A stretch of DNA of 45,939 nucleotides from a bacterium (GCA_003554945.1 PWHN01000070.1:1-45939); one strand, 5' to 3'; positions 14,871-24,090 are shown, numbered from the stretch's first letter. Notes: generated by a model not told the origin, from the letters alone. Translations and numbers: made by a program.

Positions 14871-17135
14871 GTGAACAACATTAGCAAAAAAACCTCTATA
14901 TCCCTGGCAATCATTGCAGCAGTAGTCATTGCTGTTTCACTGGGCTGGGTGCTGGCCCGGGGAACAACTTTTGGAGAAACTATTGAACGGATAGAATACC
15001 CCCTGATCGACCTACGCCACCGCTGGTATGTCCAACGCGCTGACGTAGCCGACGAAATTGTATTGCTCGTAATCACTGACGAGTCGCTCACCCGTTTTGA
15101 AGACAACCTGGGCCGCTGGCCCTGGCCCCGACGAGTCTGGGGGGCAATAATACAACACCTCAGTGAAGCACGCGCAGTCAAATTTGATGTTGGATTCTGG
15201 GAAAAAAGTCCGCTGGAAGTTAGCCCACAAATAATGGATAGAATGCGCCAGCAACTCGCACAGCTCCAGCGCTATCAAACCACTCAGCCCGAGAGGGCAA
15301 AAGAAATTTACCAGCAACTTGAGGCCAGTTTTAATGATCTTGCAGTGTCAGACGACGTTTTGCTGGGCAATGCGACTGCAGAGGCCGGCCAGGTAGTTCA
15401 CAGCCTGACAACCGAAGAGCTCGTTCCCGGCGTCGATACGCTGCCCCCTTTAGCCGAACAAATCCTTAACCGTTATGGCTGGCAGTTGAGTGGCGATGTT
15501 AAAGCAGCCGCCCGCGGATCAATGGTTGTCCCGATCGAGGAACTGGCTGAAATCGCGAATCAAATCGCCCATATTGATTTTTTCCCCGACCAGGACGGTA
15601 TAGCTCGACGAGTCCAACCGTTTGTCGGCTCGCAGTTACAGCAAGGAGACCGTCTCTACGTTCCGTTGCTGGGTATAGCCGGACATCTCGGCGAGATGAC
15701 TCGGGAAGCAGAATACAAGAGCCGTCACTTGAAAATCGGTGACCACCGCCTGCCAATCGATCACCGGGGCAAAGTTCCCATACGTTATCGAGGTAAATTC
15801 CGGGAGTATACCGCCATACCTGTTGAAGCAATCTTAGAGCCACTAATAACCGGGGCTGACCCAGTTTATAAACCGGAGTGGTTTGAGGACCGGGTGGTGC
15901 TAATTGGTGCAACAGCGGCCGGGCTATTTGACCTGCAGGCGACGCCCACTGACCCGGCCCAGCCCGGGATGGGGATACACGCCGCCCTCTACGAGATGCT
16001 CAGAACAGGCGACTATCTGGAACCCGAACGACCGGAACAAACCGTATTAAGCGTAATTAGTGTCGGGCTCCTGGTTGGAATAATCACTATTTATTTTAGT
16101 CCCCTGCTCGGCTTACTGGCTGTGCTCGGCGTCCTGGGACTGCTGTTTGTGGCAGGGTTTCAGCTTTTCTCTTTCGGCTACACCATCAACCTTTCCCTGC
16201 CCCTATTGACCGGCATACTTGTCTACGGCGGCCTGACAACCCATAACGTATTTTACGAACAACAGCAGAAAAAGTTTATCCGCGATGCCTTTCAACACTA
16301 CCTGCCCGAGTCGGTACTGGAAACTATTCTTGCTGACCCCGACCGGCTGGTGCTTGAGGCTCGAAGACGCAAAGTAACGGTTTTATTCATGGATATCGCC
16401 GGCTTTACAAGCCTGAGTGAAGGATTGGAAGCAACAGAGGTCGCAAATAGATTGAATGAACTGCTGACCGGGTTGAGCCGCTGTGTCTTCAAACACGAGG
16501 GAATCATAGATAAATTTATCGGCGACGAGCTAATGGCCGAGTTTGGACTGCTGGAAGTCGAGCCCCCCGAACAGGAGACACGAGCCTGCCGGGCGGCCGA
16601 CGACATGTTGAAAGAGCTGGCAAACTACAACGAACGCAATCCCGATGATCCACTGGACATCCGAATTGGAATGAATACCGGCTGGGTTGCAGCCGGTAAC
16701 ATGGGCTCAGAGGACCTGTTCGATTATACAGTTATCGCTGACGCTGTTAACCTTGGTTCGCGACTTGAGGGAGTAAACAAAGTTTACGGGACCAAATGCA
16801 TGTTAAGCGGTGAAACTGCAAAAGGACTGCCGGAGGAGGCACTTATCCGCGAAATCGACCGGGTCCGGGTAAAAGGACGCGACGAGCCGGTCACTATACA
16901 TCAGTGGCTGGGCTGGCGCGATGAGGTTGGAAAGGATAAAATAGAGGCAGCTGAAATTTACGAAAAAGCACTCAGTTGTTACCGGGCGAAAAAATTTGAA
17001 GAGGCACTCAACGAGCTAACGAAACTTCCAGACGATGATTCTGCGGCGAACTGGTTGAGTGATCGCTGCCGGGAGCTGATTGAAGAACCACCGGCAGACG
17101 ACTGGGAGCCGGTAACAACACTAACATCGAAATAA
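14871..17135 (+). CDS. CHASE2-domain class IIIb adenylate cyclase
   Basis: It makes cyclic AMP from ATP at the inner membrane. The product is 754 residues. TM1 is at about 9-29, a periplasmic CHASE2 sensor domain at 35-385, three TMs at 393-460, and a cytoplasmic class III cyclase domain at 500-665. The catalytic set is complete: metal Asps D508 (F-M-D-I-A-G-F) and D552 (K-F-I-G-D), spaced 44 apart as in the family; purine-selecting Lys K548; N627 and R631 (V-N-L-G-S-R) for the transition state. The second purine-selecting residue is T620 instead of Asp, the mark of class IIIb cyclases, several of which respond to bicarbonate. The last 80 residues resemble a TPR-like tail. The start is GTG 14871. 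It is the only cyclase in the window and the probable source of ligand for five cNMP-binding proteins. Confidence 0.92.
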   Translation: MNNISKKTSISLAIIAAVVIAVSLGWVLARGTTFGETIERIEYPLIDLRHRWYVQRADVADEIVLLVITDESLTRFEDNLGRWPWPRRVWGAIIQHLSEARAVKFDVGFWEKSPLEVSPQIMDRMRQQLAQLQRYQTTQPERAKEIYQQLEASFNDLAVSDDVLLGNATAEAGQVVHSLTTEELVPGVDTLPPLAEQILNRYGWQLSGDVKAAARGSMVVPIEELAEIANQIAHIDFFPDQDGIARRVQPFVGSQLQQGDRLYVPLLGIAGHLGEMTREAEYKSRHLKIGDHRLPIDHRGKVPIRYRGKFREYTAIPVEAILEPLITGADPVYKPEWFEDRVVLIGATAAGLFDLQATPTDPAQPGMGIHAALYEMLRTGDYLEPERPEQTVLSVISVGLLVGIITIYFSPLLGLLAVLGVLGLLFVAGFQLFSFGYTINLSLPLLTGILVYGGLTTHNVFYEQQQKKFIRDAFQHYLPESVLETILADPDRLVLEARRRKVTVLFMDIAGFTSLSEGLEATEVANRLNELLTGLSRCVFKHEGIIDKFIGDELMAEFGLLEVEPPEQETRACRAADDMLKELANYNERNPDDPLDIRIGMNTGWVAAGNMGSEDLFDYTVIADAVNLGSRLEGVNKVYGTKCMLSGETAKGLPEEALIREIDRVRVKGRDEPVTIHQWLGWRDEVGKDKIEAAEIYEKALSCYRAKKFEEALNELTKLPDDDSAANWLSDRCRELIEEPPADDWEPVTTLTSK

Positions 17136-17157
17136 CTTCTGAATTATGGTGATATGA

Positions 17158-17703
17158 ATGGATCTCAAAAAAATTGGTAAAGAACTATTTTCCGGGCCGG
17201 ACAGCGAAAGCGAAAAACAGCTGGAAGTGCTGAAAAATTGTCCCCTGTTTGAGGGGTTGCCGGGAAAAGAACTAAAAAATTTGCAAGAGTTGCTTCACGA
17301 ACGTAATTTTGATCACGACGAAATCATTGTGAACCAGGGGGAACCGGCCAGCGCTATGTTCCTGATTGAATCGGGCGAAGTGCTGATTTATAAACCACAG
17401 CCGGACGGTGAACCGCGCGAAATTACTCGTTTGAAAGCCGGTGATTTTTTCGGAGAGCTGGCAATCTGCGAGGAACACCGGCGCAGCGCCAGCAGCGTCG
17501 CCCTAATCCCGACAAAAGTGCTGGTGCTCTTTCGTCAGGAATTCCTCTCCTACGCCCGCCAGAACAAGGAGGCTGGATTTACAATTTTAGTCAACCTGGC
17601 CGCCATGGTTGGCACGCGACTTAAAAATATTAACGACCGCTTTTTTGAGTTGATAGAGGAAAATAAAAAACTGCGAAACCAGCTTGAAAAAAACGAAGAA
17701 TGA
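17158..17703 (+). CDS. Stand-alone cyclic-nucleotide-binding domain protein
   Basis: The product is 181 residues with one cNMP-binding domain at about 27-145. The phosphate cassette is complete: F-G-E-L-A at 98-102, then R-S-A at 109-111. The start (about 1-20) is polar, and the last 25 residues (NDRFFELIEENKKLRNQLEK) form a short coiled coil that could mediate pairing. There is no DNA-binding domain. It lies 22 bases after the adenylate cyclase, so it is a prime candidate for its direct readout, and its 3' end overlaps the AI-2E-type transporter by four bases (ATGA). Co-translation with that exporter suggests that it may regulate the exporter, but no fusion or other evidence supports a contact. 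Confidence 0.85.
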   Translation: MDLKKIGKELFSGPDSESEKQLEVLKNCPLFEGLPGKELKNLQELLHERNFDHDEIIVNQGEPASAMFLIESGEVLIYKPQPDGEPREITRLKAGDFFGELAICEEHRRSASSVALIPTKVLVLFRQEFLSYARQNKEAGFTILVNLAAMVGTRLKNINDRFFELIEENKKLRNQLEKNEE

Positions 17704-18770
17704 ATCAAGCAAAAGCGTTAACCCTATCTTCCCGACAGTTAATTACCGTCCTCTACTACGCCTTGCCTCTCGTTTTTCTGGCTCTTGCGCTCTATTTTAT
17801 ACCGGTGCTCTACCACCTGGTGCTGATGTTTCTATTTTCTTACTTGATAAGCCACCTGTTTGTGCCGCCAATTAATTTCCTTGTCTGTCAAAATTTTTCC
17901 AGAAATTCAGCGACACTGACTGTCTTCCTGTTTATACTGCTAATTGCTACAGCGCTGGTCTGGGCCTATGCTCCCGCCACCTGGAACCAGGTTGTTGAAC
18001 TGCAGGAACAACTGGCTGATGGTGATTTAATGGAACTCTCCCGAAATTACGCCGCGCGAACGGAAAATTTAATCCCATTTCTTCCTCAAGGCAGTCTAAC
18101 CGCACGCATTGACGAACTCTACTCCTGGCTTTTCGGCCAGATGACCGGTATGTTAGCAAACGTGTACATCGTAATTCAGTACCTGATAATTGTTCCTTTT
18201 ATCGCCTTTTTCCTCGTTCGAGACCGTGAGCGACTGCGCCGCAGTGCCGTACAAAAAATACCTAACGCTTTTTTTGAAATGTTTTTTAACATATACTACA
18301 AAATTGACCAGCAAGTGGGAGAATATATGCGCGGCTTGATAATAGAAGCGCTTATCGTCGCGGTGCTTTCAATAATCGGTCTGGTTGCCCTTGGAGTCCC
18401 TTATGCTATAGTTATTGGCCTGTTTGCGGGGCTGGCAAATATTGTTCCTTACTTCGGTCCGATTGCCGGAGCGATACCGGCCGTGGCAATAAAATTTTTA
18501 GAAACTGGAGAAATTTATCCAACTGCACTTGTTGCCCTTGTATTCTTAATAATTCAGGTGCTGGATAACTTATGGTTGAAACCTTTTGTGTTTTCCCGTG
18601 GAATGAAGATGCATCCTCTGCTTGTATTTTTGGTAGTGGTAGGCGGTGGCCAGCTTGCGGGTATCCCGGGAATGATACTCGGAATCCCACTTGCGGCAAG
18701 CTTTTTAGTAATTTTCCGGGAATTTTACTGGGGGGTCCGCAACTACTCGTTTGTTGAAACGTTACATTAA
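17700..18770 (+). CDS. AI-2E family (PerM/TqsA-like) membrane transporter
   Basis: The product is 356 residues with the family layout of about seven or eight TMs. A helical pair lies at 20-60, a helix at 68-90, a soluble segment at 95-145, then five C-terminal helices. Family signatures are visible: G-L-A-N-I-V-P-Y-F-G-P-I-x-G-x-I-P near residue 245, and L-x-P-F-V-F-S-R-G-M-K-M-H-P with a G-I-P-G-M-I-L-G-I-P-L motif near the end. Members export small molecules: autoinducer-2 in TqsA, and Na+ (Li+)/H+ antiport in some halophile relatives. The substrate here is unknown. In a salt-adapted organism, ion export is as plausible as signal export. The start overlaps the stop of the cNMP-binding gene (ATGA). 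Confidence 0.88.
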   Translation: MNQAKALTLSSRQLITVLYYALPLVFLALALYFIPVLYHLVLMFLFSYLISHLFVPPINFLVCQNFSRNSATLTVFLFILLIATALVWAYAPATWNQVVELQEQLADGDLMELSRNYAARTENLIPFLPQGSLTARIDELYSWLFGQMTGMLANVYIVIQYLIIVPFIAFFLVRDRERLRRSAVQKIPNAFFEMFFNIYYKIDQQVGEYMRGLIIEALIVAVLSIIGLVALGVPYAIVIGLFAGLANIVPYFGPIAGAIPAVAIKFLETGEIYPTALVALVFLIIQVLDNLWLKPFVFSRGMKMHPLLVFLVVVGGGQLAGIPGMILGIPLAASFLVIFREFYWGVRNYSFVETLH

Positions 18771-18846
18771 TGAGATCGCCCCCGGGTAGATGGTTTCGGA
18801 GAGGGGCGGAGGTAAAAAGTTAAAAGTCTGAAAGAGAGAAATCGTA

Positions 18847-18896
18847 GATCGTAACCGTGGATTCCGGCTCGGAGGCCGGAATGATGTCAAATTCAA
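18847..18896. repeat. GGATTCCGG hairpin module, copy 2
   Basis: ATTCCGG (18861-18867) and CCGGAAT (18876-18882) form a hairpin. The 50 bases match copy 1 at 5547-5596 at about 90 percent. A degenerate AAAGTT-rich run precedes it at about 18811-18840, as the octamer array does for copy 1. The remainder of the 18771-18982 gap holds only the promoter below. Confidence 0.85.
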
Positions 18897-18931
18897 TGGT
18901 CGCTTGCCCGTAATGACAAACTAAACGGCAT

Positions 18932-18959
18932 TTGACAGTAGGCGCTAAACAGTTACCAT
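18932..18959 (+). promoter_or_regulatory. Candidate sigma-A promoter
   Basis: TTGACA at 18932-18937 is a perfect -35 box. TACCAT at 18954-18959 follows after 16 bases as a weak -10 and resembles the TACCCT and TATCCT boxes near 9690 and 9785. It would drive the two cNMP-binding genes at 18983 and 19466 independently of the cyclase. Confidence 0.4.
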
Positions 18960-18982
18960 TACCAATTCTGGGAGGCTGAATG

Positions 18983-19447
18983 ATGTCAAAAAAAATAGTT
19001 GCAAAACTAAAACAGATTGAAATATTTAGCGACGTTTCGGAGGAGGCACTGGAAGTAATTGTTGACAACAGTGAAATCGAGCGTTTTAAAAATGAAGAAA
19101 TTATTTTTAACGAAGGTGACGAATCAGACAAGAACTTATATGTGATTATAAACGGAACTGTTGCCGTACTCAAAAGCATGCGCCAGGGAGAAAGAGAGGT
19201 CGGACTTTTAAAAGAGGGGAAATATTTTGGGGAATTTGCATTATTCAGCCGGGAACCCAGACAGGCAACAATTGAAGCCCGTGAGACCACTACTCTACTA
19301 AAGATACCTTTCTACGCGCTGGAATCAATGAAAAAGGAGCATTCCCAGGCAGTCTTTAAAATTTATGAAAATATGTTCAGGCAGCTTGCCGGACAGTTCA
19401 GAGCAATGGCCGACAAAGCAGAAAAAACTCAATTTTGGTTTAATTAA
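18983..19447 (+). CDS. Stand-alone cyclic-nucleotide-binding domain protein
   Basis: I prefer ATG 18983, 8 bases after GGGAGG, over ATG 18980. The product is 154 residues and is almost entirely one cNMP-binding domain (about 10-125). The phosphate-binding cassette is Y-F-G-E-F-A-L at 81-87, followed by P-R-Q-A-T at 92-96, keeping the Glu and Arg that contact the cyclic phosphate. The C-terminal 25 residues are helical and end in Trp-Phe-Asn. There is no output domain. It is followed after 18 bases by a full Crp/Fnr regulator with a similar domain, so the two may have arisen by duplication or form a mixed dimer. Whether it binds cAMP or cGMP cannot be read with confidence. Confidence 0.85.
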   Translation: MSKKIVAKLKQIEIFSDVSEEALEVIVDNSEIERFKNEEIIFNEGDESDKNLYVIINGTVAVLKSMRQGEREVGLLKEGKYFGEFALFSREPRQATIEARETTTLLKIPFYALESMKKEHSQAVFKIYENMFRQLAGQFRAMADKAEKTQFWFN

Positions 19448-19465
19448 CCGCAGGAGGTAGTGCTG

Positions 19466-20140
19466 ATGGAAAAACATTTGCAAGAGCTTGATATTTTTGC
19501 AGGATTACCGGAAGAAGCCTACGAAAAAATAATAGAAGTAGCGGATCAAATAGAGCTGAGCGAAGAGGAAGTCCTCTTTCATGTGGCTGAACCGGGCGAT
19601 AAGCTTTATGTAATCGTGGACGGGCTTTTAAAAGTAAGCCGGCGGGATCCACTAAGTGAAAGGGAAAAAACCCTGGCCTTATTAAGTAAAGGAGAAATTG
19701 TAGGTGAAATGGCCTGCATGGCCAACCAGGGGCGCAGTGGGACAGCAACCGCCGTTCATGATTCCAGACTACTTGCCTTCACGAAAGAGGCCTTTGTCGA
19801 TCTGTTTGAAAAATACTCCCAGATTGGTTTGAACCTCTTCAATACGTTGAGTGAACGGCTGCTGCAGGTCGATAACGAACTGTTCAACTTTGCCTTCTTA
19901 AACATTCCCGGACGGCTGGTGACCTGTCTCTTCCGCCTGGCAGAAAAGTTTGGCCGCGAAGTTGAGGACGGAGTTAAGATTGAAGTGCAGCTTACACACG
20001 AACAACTGGCCAGTATTGTCGGAACCAACAGGGAAACAATCACCCGTTATCTGACGCAGCTTCGAGAAATCGCTGCATTGAGGTGTGAGAGTCAGAATAT
20101 TGTCCTGCTGGACCGCGGTAAATTAAAACAATGGTTGTGA
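19466..20140 (+). CDS. Crp/Fnr family transcription regulator
   Basis: The product is 224 residues from ATG 19466, 8 bases after AGGAGG. The upstream GTG and CTG codons are too close to it. The cNMP-binding domain spans about 8-120, the dimer helix 120-145, and the winged helix-turn-helix 150-222. The helix-turn-helix is clear: L-T-H-E-Q-L-A-S-I-V-G-T-N-R-E-T-I-T-R-Y-L at 176-196, with the N-R-E-T recognition pattern of Crp. The phosphate cassette is slightly altered: V-G-E-M-A-C, then R-S-G-T (90-93), with Gly where Ala is usual, so ligand affinity may differ. No Fnr cysteines are seen. It is the only clear DNA-binding output among the five cNMP-binding proteins and is a likely cAMP receptor. 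An octamer array starts right after its stop. Confidence 0.88.
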   Translation: MEKHLQELDIFAGLPEEAYEKIIEVADQIELSEEEVLFHVAEPGDKLYVIVDGLLKVSRRDPLSEREKTLALLSKGEIVGEMACMANQGRSGTATAVHDSRLLAFTKEAFVDLFEKYSQIGLNLFNTLSERLLQVDNELFNFAFLNIPGRLVTCLFRLAEKFGREVEDGVKIEVQLTHEQLASIVGTNRETITRYLTQLREIAALRCESQNIVLLDRGKLKQWL

Positions 20141-20164
20141 GTGGGAAAGTTAGAAAGTTGGAAA
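20141..20164. repeat. Three 8-bp units of the octamer family
   Basis: GTGGGAAA, GTTAGAAA and GTTGGAAA follow each other immediately after the TGA at 20138-20140. They use the same alphabet as the ten-unit array at 5414. The array lies between convergent genes (Crp on plus, rsmE on minus). Confidence 0.75.
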
Positions 20165-20174
20165 GTTTGGTGAG

Positions 20175-20894
20175 TTATTGTGAGGCGAGGTTGTTGGTGT
20201 AATGAAGCCAGAGAGTAGTCAGGGCAAGGGCGGCGGTTCCCGAGCGAAGAACGGCGTCGCCAAGTGAAACAGGCGTGGCATCATTTTTCTTGATAAACTC
20301 CTTCTCTTCTTCTGAAAAATCCCCCTCGGGTCCAACCAGAAAAGCCACGTTGGCGGGACTTTTTGAAAAGGCTACTTCCGGCGCCTGACCGGTAGGTTCT
20401 CCCCAGAAAAGTTTGTCTATTTCTTCAAAAGCCCCGGGGAAACGTTTAAACTCAAGCGGCTCAAAAATTTCAGGCGTCCAGTCGCGCCCGGTGATCCGGG
20501 TAGCATCAAGAGCGATGCGACGCCAGCGATCTCGTTGTTTAGAGGGATTGTTGGGACGCCGAACGGTGTGTTCGGAAATCAGGGGCAGGAAGTGAGTAAT
20601 CCCAAGCTCGGCACCTCGCTTGATAGAATCCTCAATTTTTTTCTTACGGGTAAGCGACTGCAACAGCCAGAGTGAGTAGCAGGGTTTGTTTGCCGGGCGA
20701 GTTGACAAAATTTCAAACTGCAGAGCTGGTTCAAGAGCCGTCAATTCAGCCTCGGCCACCCGCTCGGGTCCTGCTATTTCCAGTTTTTCACCGGCTGACA
20801 AACGACGCACATTAGCAAGGTAATGGCTCCAGAACGGATCGTCAAGCCTGAGGAAACCTGTGTCGGGCAGAGAATCATCCAGGTAAATTTTCAA
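20175..20894 (-). CDS. rsmE: 16S rRNA (uracil-1498-N3)-methyltransferase RsmE
   Basis: It methylates U1498 of 16S rRNA in the 30S subunit using S-adenosylmethionine. The product is about 239 residues, the usual length, with an N-terminal PUA-like domain and a C-terminal SPOUT domain with the trefoil-knot motifs L-V-G-P-E-G-D-F-S-E-E-E and L-G-D-A-V-L-R-S-G-T-A-A-L. In most relatives the second motif reads L-R-x-E-T-A, so the Glu is Gly here. TTG 20894 lies 8 bases after AAGGAG. The alternative GTG 20903 overlaps that motif. It is the last gene of the dnaK run, 35 bases after dnaJ. prmA, often present between dnaJ and rsmE in Firmicutes, is absent. Confidence 0.9.
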   Translation of the reverse strand: MKIYLDDSLPDTGFLRLDDPFWSHYLANVRRLSAGEKLEIAGPERVAEAELTALEPALQFEILSTRPANKPCYSLWLLQSLTRKKKIEDSIKRGAELGITHFLPLISEHTVRRPNNPSKQRDRWRRIALDATRITGRDWTPEIFEPLEFKRFPGAFEEIDKLFWGEPTGQAPEVAFSKSPANVAFLVGPEGDFSEEEKEFIKKNDATPVSLGDAVLRSGTAALALTTLWLHYTNNLASQ

Positions 20895-20929
20895 ACAAAG
20901 CACTCCTTGTTGCAGCGGGGATAAAATTA

Positions 20930-22057
20930 CTACCCGACAAAGGCGTCGCGTACTTTTTCAAAAATTGATCGATCACGGGGCTGTACTTCCTCGCCCCTAA
21001 GTTCAGCCAGCTCCTCAAAAACTTCTTTTTCCTCTTCGCTGAGATTTGTAGGTGTGATCACCTTTACCTGGACGTGAAGATCTCCGCGCCCACGTCGATT
21101 GAGATGATGAGCACCGCGGCCGTTAATAACGAAAACCTCACCGGTCTGTGTCCCCTGGTCTATTTCAAGTTCTTCAACCTCATCCTCGTCAAGCAGAGGC
21201 ACCTCGACAACACCACCCAGGGCGGCCTGAACAAAACTAATAGGTATCTGGGTATAAAGGTCAGCACCGTCGCGCTTAAAGCGCGGGTGGGAGTTAACAT
21301 TAATCTCAACGTAGAGGCTTCCCGGGCCGGCCTCGCCGGCTTCACCTTCGCCGTCTATTCGTATCCGATGTCCGGTTTCAACGCCGGCCGGCACATCAAC
21401 CTCGAGAGTCTTTGTGCGCCTGATTCTACCGGCGCCATTACATTTATCACAGGGGTCAGTAATAACGTGGCCGCGACCTTTACAGCGTGAACAGGTCTCG
21501 GTCAGGGTGAAGAAACCACGTGAGGCGGAGACCTTACCCCGCCCCTCACAGTCGGGGCAGGTTTTCTTGTCGGCCGAATCCTTGGCCCCACTTCCCCCAC
21601 AGACGTCACATTCTTCTCGTTTTCTCAATTCTACTTCTTTCTGACAGCCAAAAGCAGCCTCCACGAGGTCAAGGTCAAGACGCATACGAAGGTCACTACC
21701 ACGCCGGGAACGGCGGCCGCCACGTCGACCGGCGCCGCCAAAAAATTGAGAAAAGAGATCACCAAAGCCCATTTCCTCAAAGATATCCCCGATATCGGCT
21801 GAGCGATAGGAGCGACCACGGGCGGCCGCGCCCTGTACTCCCTCCTTGCCGAAACGATCGTAGCGAGCGCGCTGCTCGGCATCGCTAAGAACCTCATAAG
21901 CCTCAGAGATTTTTTTAAACTTTTCCTCGGCTTCCGAGTCATCCGAGCGATCGGGATGATAATCGAGAGCCCTCTGTTTGAAGGCCTTCTTAATTTCCTC
22001 CTCGGAAGCGTCGCGGGAGACACCCAGAATTTCGTAGTAGTCGTCGGAGTCGGTCAT
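20930..22057 (-). CDS. dnaJ: Chaperone DnaJ (Hsp40)
   Basis: It is the co-chaperone that delivers substrates to DnaK and stimulates its ATPase. The product is 375 residues. The J domain (1-72) has H-P-D at 34-36. A Gly/Phe/Arg-rich linker spans about 75-125 and includes an unusually Arg-rich stretch ([11 protein letters not shown]). Four zinc-binding repeats follow ([32 protein letters not shown]), then the substrate-binding C-terminal domains. All eight cysteines are present. AGAGG lies 4 bases before the ATG. It starts 9 bases after dnaK and is certainly in the same operon. Confidence 0.97.
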   Translation of the reverse strand: MTDSDDYYEILGVSRDASEEEIKKAFKQRALDYHPDRSDDSEAEEKFKKISEAYEVLSDAEQRARYDRFGKEGVQGAAARGRSYRSADIGDIFEEMGFGDLFSQFFGGAGRRGGRRSRRGSDLRMRLDLDLVEAAFGCQKEVELRKREECDVCGGSGAKDSADKKTCPDCEGRGKVSASRGFFTLTETCSRCKGRGHVITDPCDKCNGAGRIRRTKTLEVDVPAGVETGHRIRIDGEGEAGEAGPGSLYVEINVNSHPRFKRDGADLYTQIPISFVQAALGGVVEVPLLDEDEVEELEIDQGTQTGEVFVINGRGAHHLNRRGRGDLHVQVKVITPTNLSEEEKEVFEELAELRGEEVQPRDRSIFEKVRDAFVG

Positions 22058-22066
22058 GATACCTCT

Positions 22067-23974
22067 TTACTCTTCCTCGTCGACTACTTCGTAATCGGCT
22101 TCTTCAACATCCTCGGTGGTCCCGGCACCTTGACCGCCGGCAGCACCGGCGCCCGGTTGACCGGCAGCAGCTCCCGGTCCAGGCTGCCCCTGTTGAACCG
22201 CCTGCTCTTCATAGAGCTTCTGGCTGATAACCTGGGAGGCCTGGGTGAGCTGTTCCATGGCTTCTCTAATCTCGTCCGCTTCTTCAGCTTCTTCAGCCGT
22301 CTCCTCCAGCTTCTCGATTGCCTTCTCAACGTCCTCTTTTTCTTCGTCAGAAAGCTCATCACCATGTTTCTCAAGCAGTTCCTCGGTCTGATAGACAAGC
22401 TGATCAGCGTGGTTTCTGGCCTCAACAAGTTCACGAAAACGCTTGTCCTCTTCGGCGTGTTTTTCAGCTTCTTCCTGCATCCGCTCAATCTCATCCTCGG
22501 AAAGATTGGTAGAACCGGTAATTTCAATTTCCTGTTTTTCACCGGTTCCTTTGTCTTCGGCTGAGACGTTCAGTATACCGTTGGAATCAATATCAAATGT
22601 CACCTCAATCTGAGGAGTGCCTCGAGGTGCCGGTGGTATCCCGGTTAAATGGAAGCGACCGAGCGACTTATTATGGGCCGCCAGGTCACGTTCACCCTGG
22701 AGAACATGAATTTCCACCTGAGTTTGATTGTTTTCAGCGGTAGTGAAGATCTCAGACTTTTTGGCCGGAATAGTGGTGTTCTTCTCGATCAAGGGTTGGA
22801 AGACACCGCCCTGTGTTTCAACTCCGAGCGAAAGCGGAGTAACGTCAAGCAAGAGAATGTCGTCGACATCTCCGCCAAGAACCCCGGCCTGAATAGCGGC
22901 TCCGCGAGCCACAACTTCGTCGGGGTTTACAGTTTTGTTGGGTTCCCGGTTGAAAAATTCCGACACAGCTTCAGCCACTGCAGGAACCCTGGTCGAACCT
23001 CCAACCAATATAACTTCGTCAATATCGGAAACTGAAAGGTCTGCTTCACCCACGACCTCCCGACAGATATCAATTGTCTTATCTATGTAACCCTGGATCA
23101 TGTGCTCGAAGTCAGCTCGGGTAAGTTCCAGCTCCAGATGCTTGGGGCCGGACTGGTCAGCAGTGATATAGGGCAAGTTAATATTGGTCTTTTTGGCTGA
23201 GGAGAGCTCGACTTTAGCCTCCTCTGCAGCATCGCGAAGACGCTGCAAAGCCATCGGATCATCCCGAAGATCAACCCCGTGTTTGCTTTTGAATTCGTCG
23301 GCCATCCAATCGATAATTTCATCGTCGAAATCATCGCCACCGAGTTTAGTATCGCCGTGAGTACTTTTGACCTCGATAACACCATCGCCTATATCAAGAA
23401 CGGAAATATCAAAAGTTCCGCCACCGAGATCATAGACGGCGACATTCTGTTCCCGGTCATCGTTAAGCCCGTAAGCAAGAGCAGCGGCCGTGGGCTCGTT
23501 AATAATACGTTCGACGTGGAGGCCGGCGATCTGACCGGCATCTTTTGTTGCCTGGCGCTGACTGTCGTTGAAGTAAGCGGGAACAGTAATTACTGCTCTT
23601 TTAACTTCACGACCGAGATAATCCTCAGCTTCTTCTTTCAGCTTCTGAAGAATAAAGGCACTAATCTGCTCGGGACTATAGGTGTCACCGCGCAGTTCAA
23701 CCTCGTAATCTTCGCCCATGTGGCGTTTTATTGAAGCCACGGTATTCTCGCTGTTAGTAACAGACTGACGTTTCGCTGGAGCGCCAACCAGCTTCTCGCC
23801 GTCATCATTAAAGGCCACGACCGAAGGCGTTGTCCGATTACCTTCTGAATTTTCAATCACCTTGTCATCGCCACCTTCAAAAATAGCGACAACACTGTTG
23901 GTCGTGCCAAGGTCAATACCGATGATTGGTCCTTCAACATCGGTTTCCTGTTGTTTGTCTCCTTTTTCAACCAT
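22067..23974 (-). CDS. dnaK: Chaperone DnaK (Hsp70)
   Basis: It is the ATP-dependent Hsp70 that binds exposed hydrophobic segments of client proteins in the cytoplasm. The product is 635 residues. The nucleotide-binding domain has G-I-D-L-G-T-T-N-S (19-27) and the usual phosphate-2 motif [10 protein letters not shown]. The substrate domain and helical lid follow, and the end [12 protein letters not shown] is typical. The start gives about 15 extra residues ([15 protein letters not shown]) before the first strand. It is supported by GGAGG 9 bases before ATG 23974, and no later start has such a site. The neighbours are grpE (116 bases upstream) and dnaJ. Confidence 0.98.
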   Translation of the reverse strand: MVEKGDKQQETDVEGPIIGIDLGTTNSVVAIFEGGDDKVIENSEGNRTTPSVVAFNDDGEKLVGAPAKRQSVTNSENTVASIKRHMGEDYEVELRGDTYSPEQISAFILQKLKEEAEDYLGREVKRAVITVPAYFNDSQRQATKDAGQIAGLHVERIINEPTAAALAYGLNDDREQNVAVYDLGGGTFDISVLDIGDGVIEVKSTHGDTKLGGDDFDDEIIDWMADEFKSKHGVDLRDDPMALQRLRDAAEEAKVELSSAKKTNINLPYITADQSGPKHLELELTRADFEHMIQGYIDKTIDICREVVGEADLSVSDIDEVILVGGSTRVPAVAEAVSEFFNREPNKTVNPDEVVARGAAIQAGVLGGDVDDILLLDVTPLSLGVETQGGVFQPLIEKNTTIPAKKSEIFTTAENNQTQVEIHVLQGERDLAAHNKSLGRFHLTGIPPAPRGTPQIEVTFDIDSNGILNVSAEDKGTGEKQEIEITGSTNLSEDEIERMQEEAEKHAEEDKRFRELVEARNHADQLVYQTEELLEKHGDELSDEEKEDVEKAIEKLEETAEEAEEADEIREAMEQLTQASQVISQKLYEEQAVQQGQPGPGAAAGQPGAGAAGGQGAGTTEDVEEADYEVVDEEE

Positions 23975-24090
23975 TGTAAGATACCTCCGATTAAATTAGA
24001 TTTTTGTCACTCAATATATTTCTGATAATTTAACACCAATATTCGCAGATTGTGATTTCAAAACTACAGCTGGCTGTGTCAAACCGTACG

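Noticed and set aside
21956-22564. A 202-codon plus-strand open frame opposite dnaK, and others opposite dnaJ and alaS.
   Set aside because: They lie fully within strongly supported genes, have biased composition typical of antisense frames, and lack ribosome binding sites.
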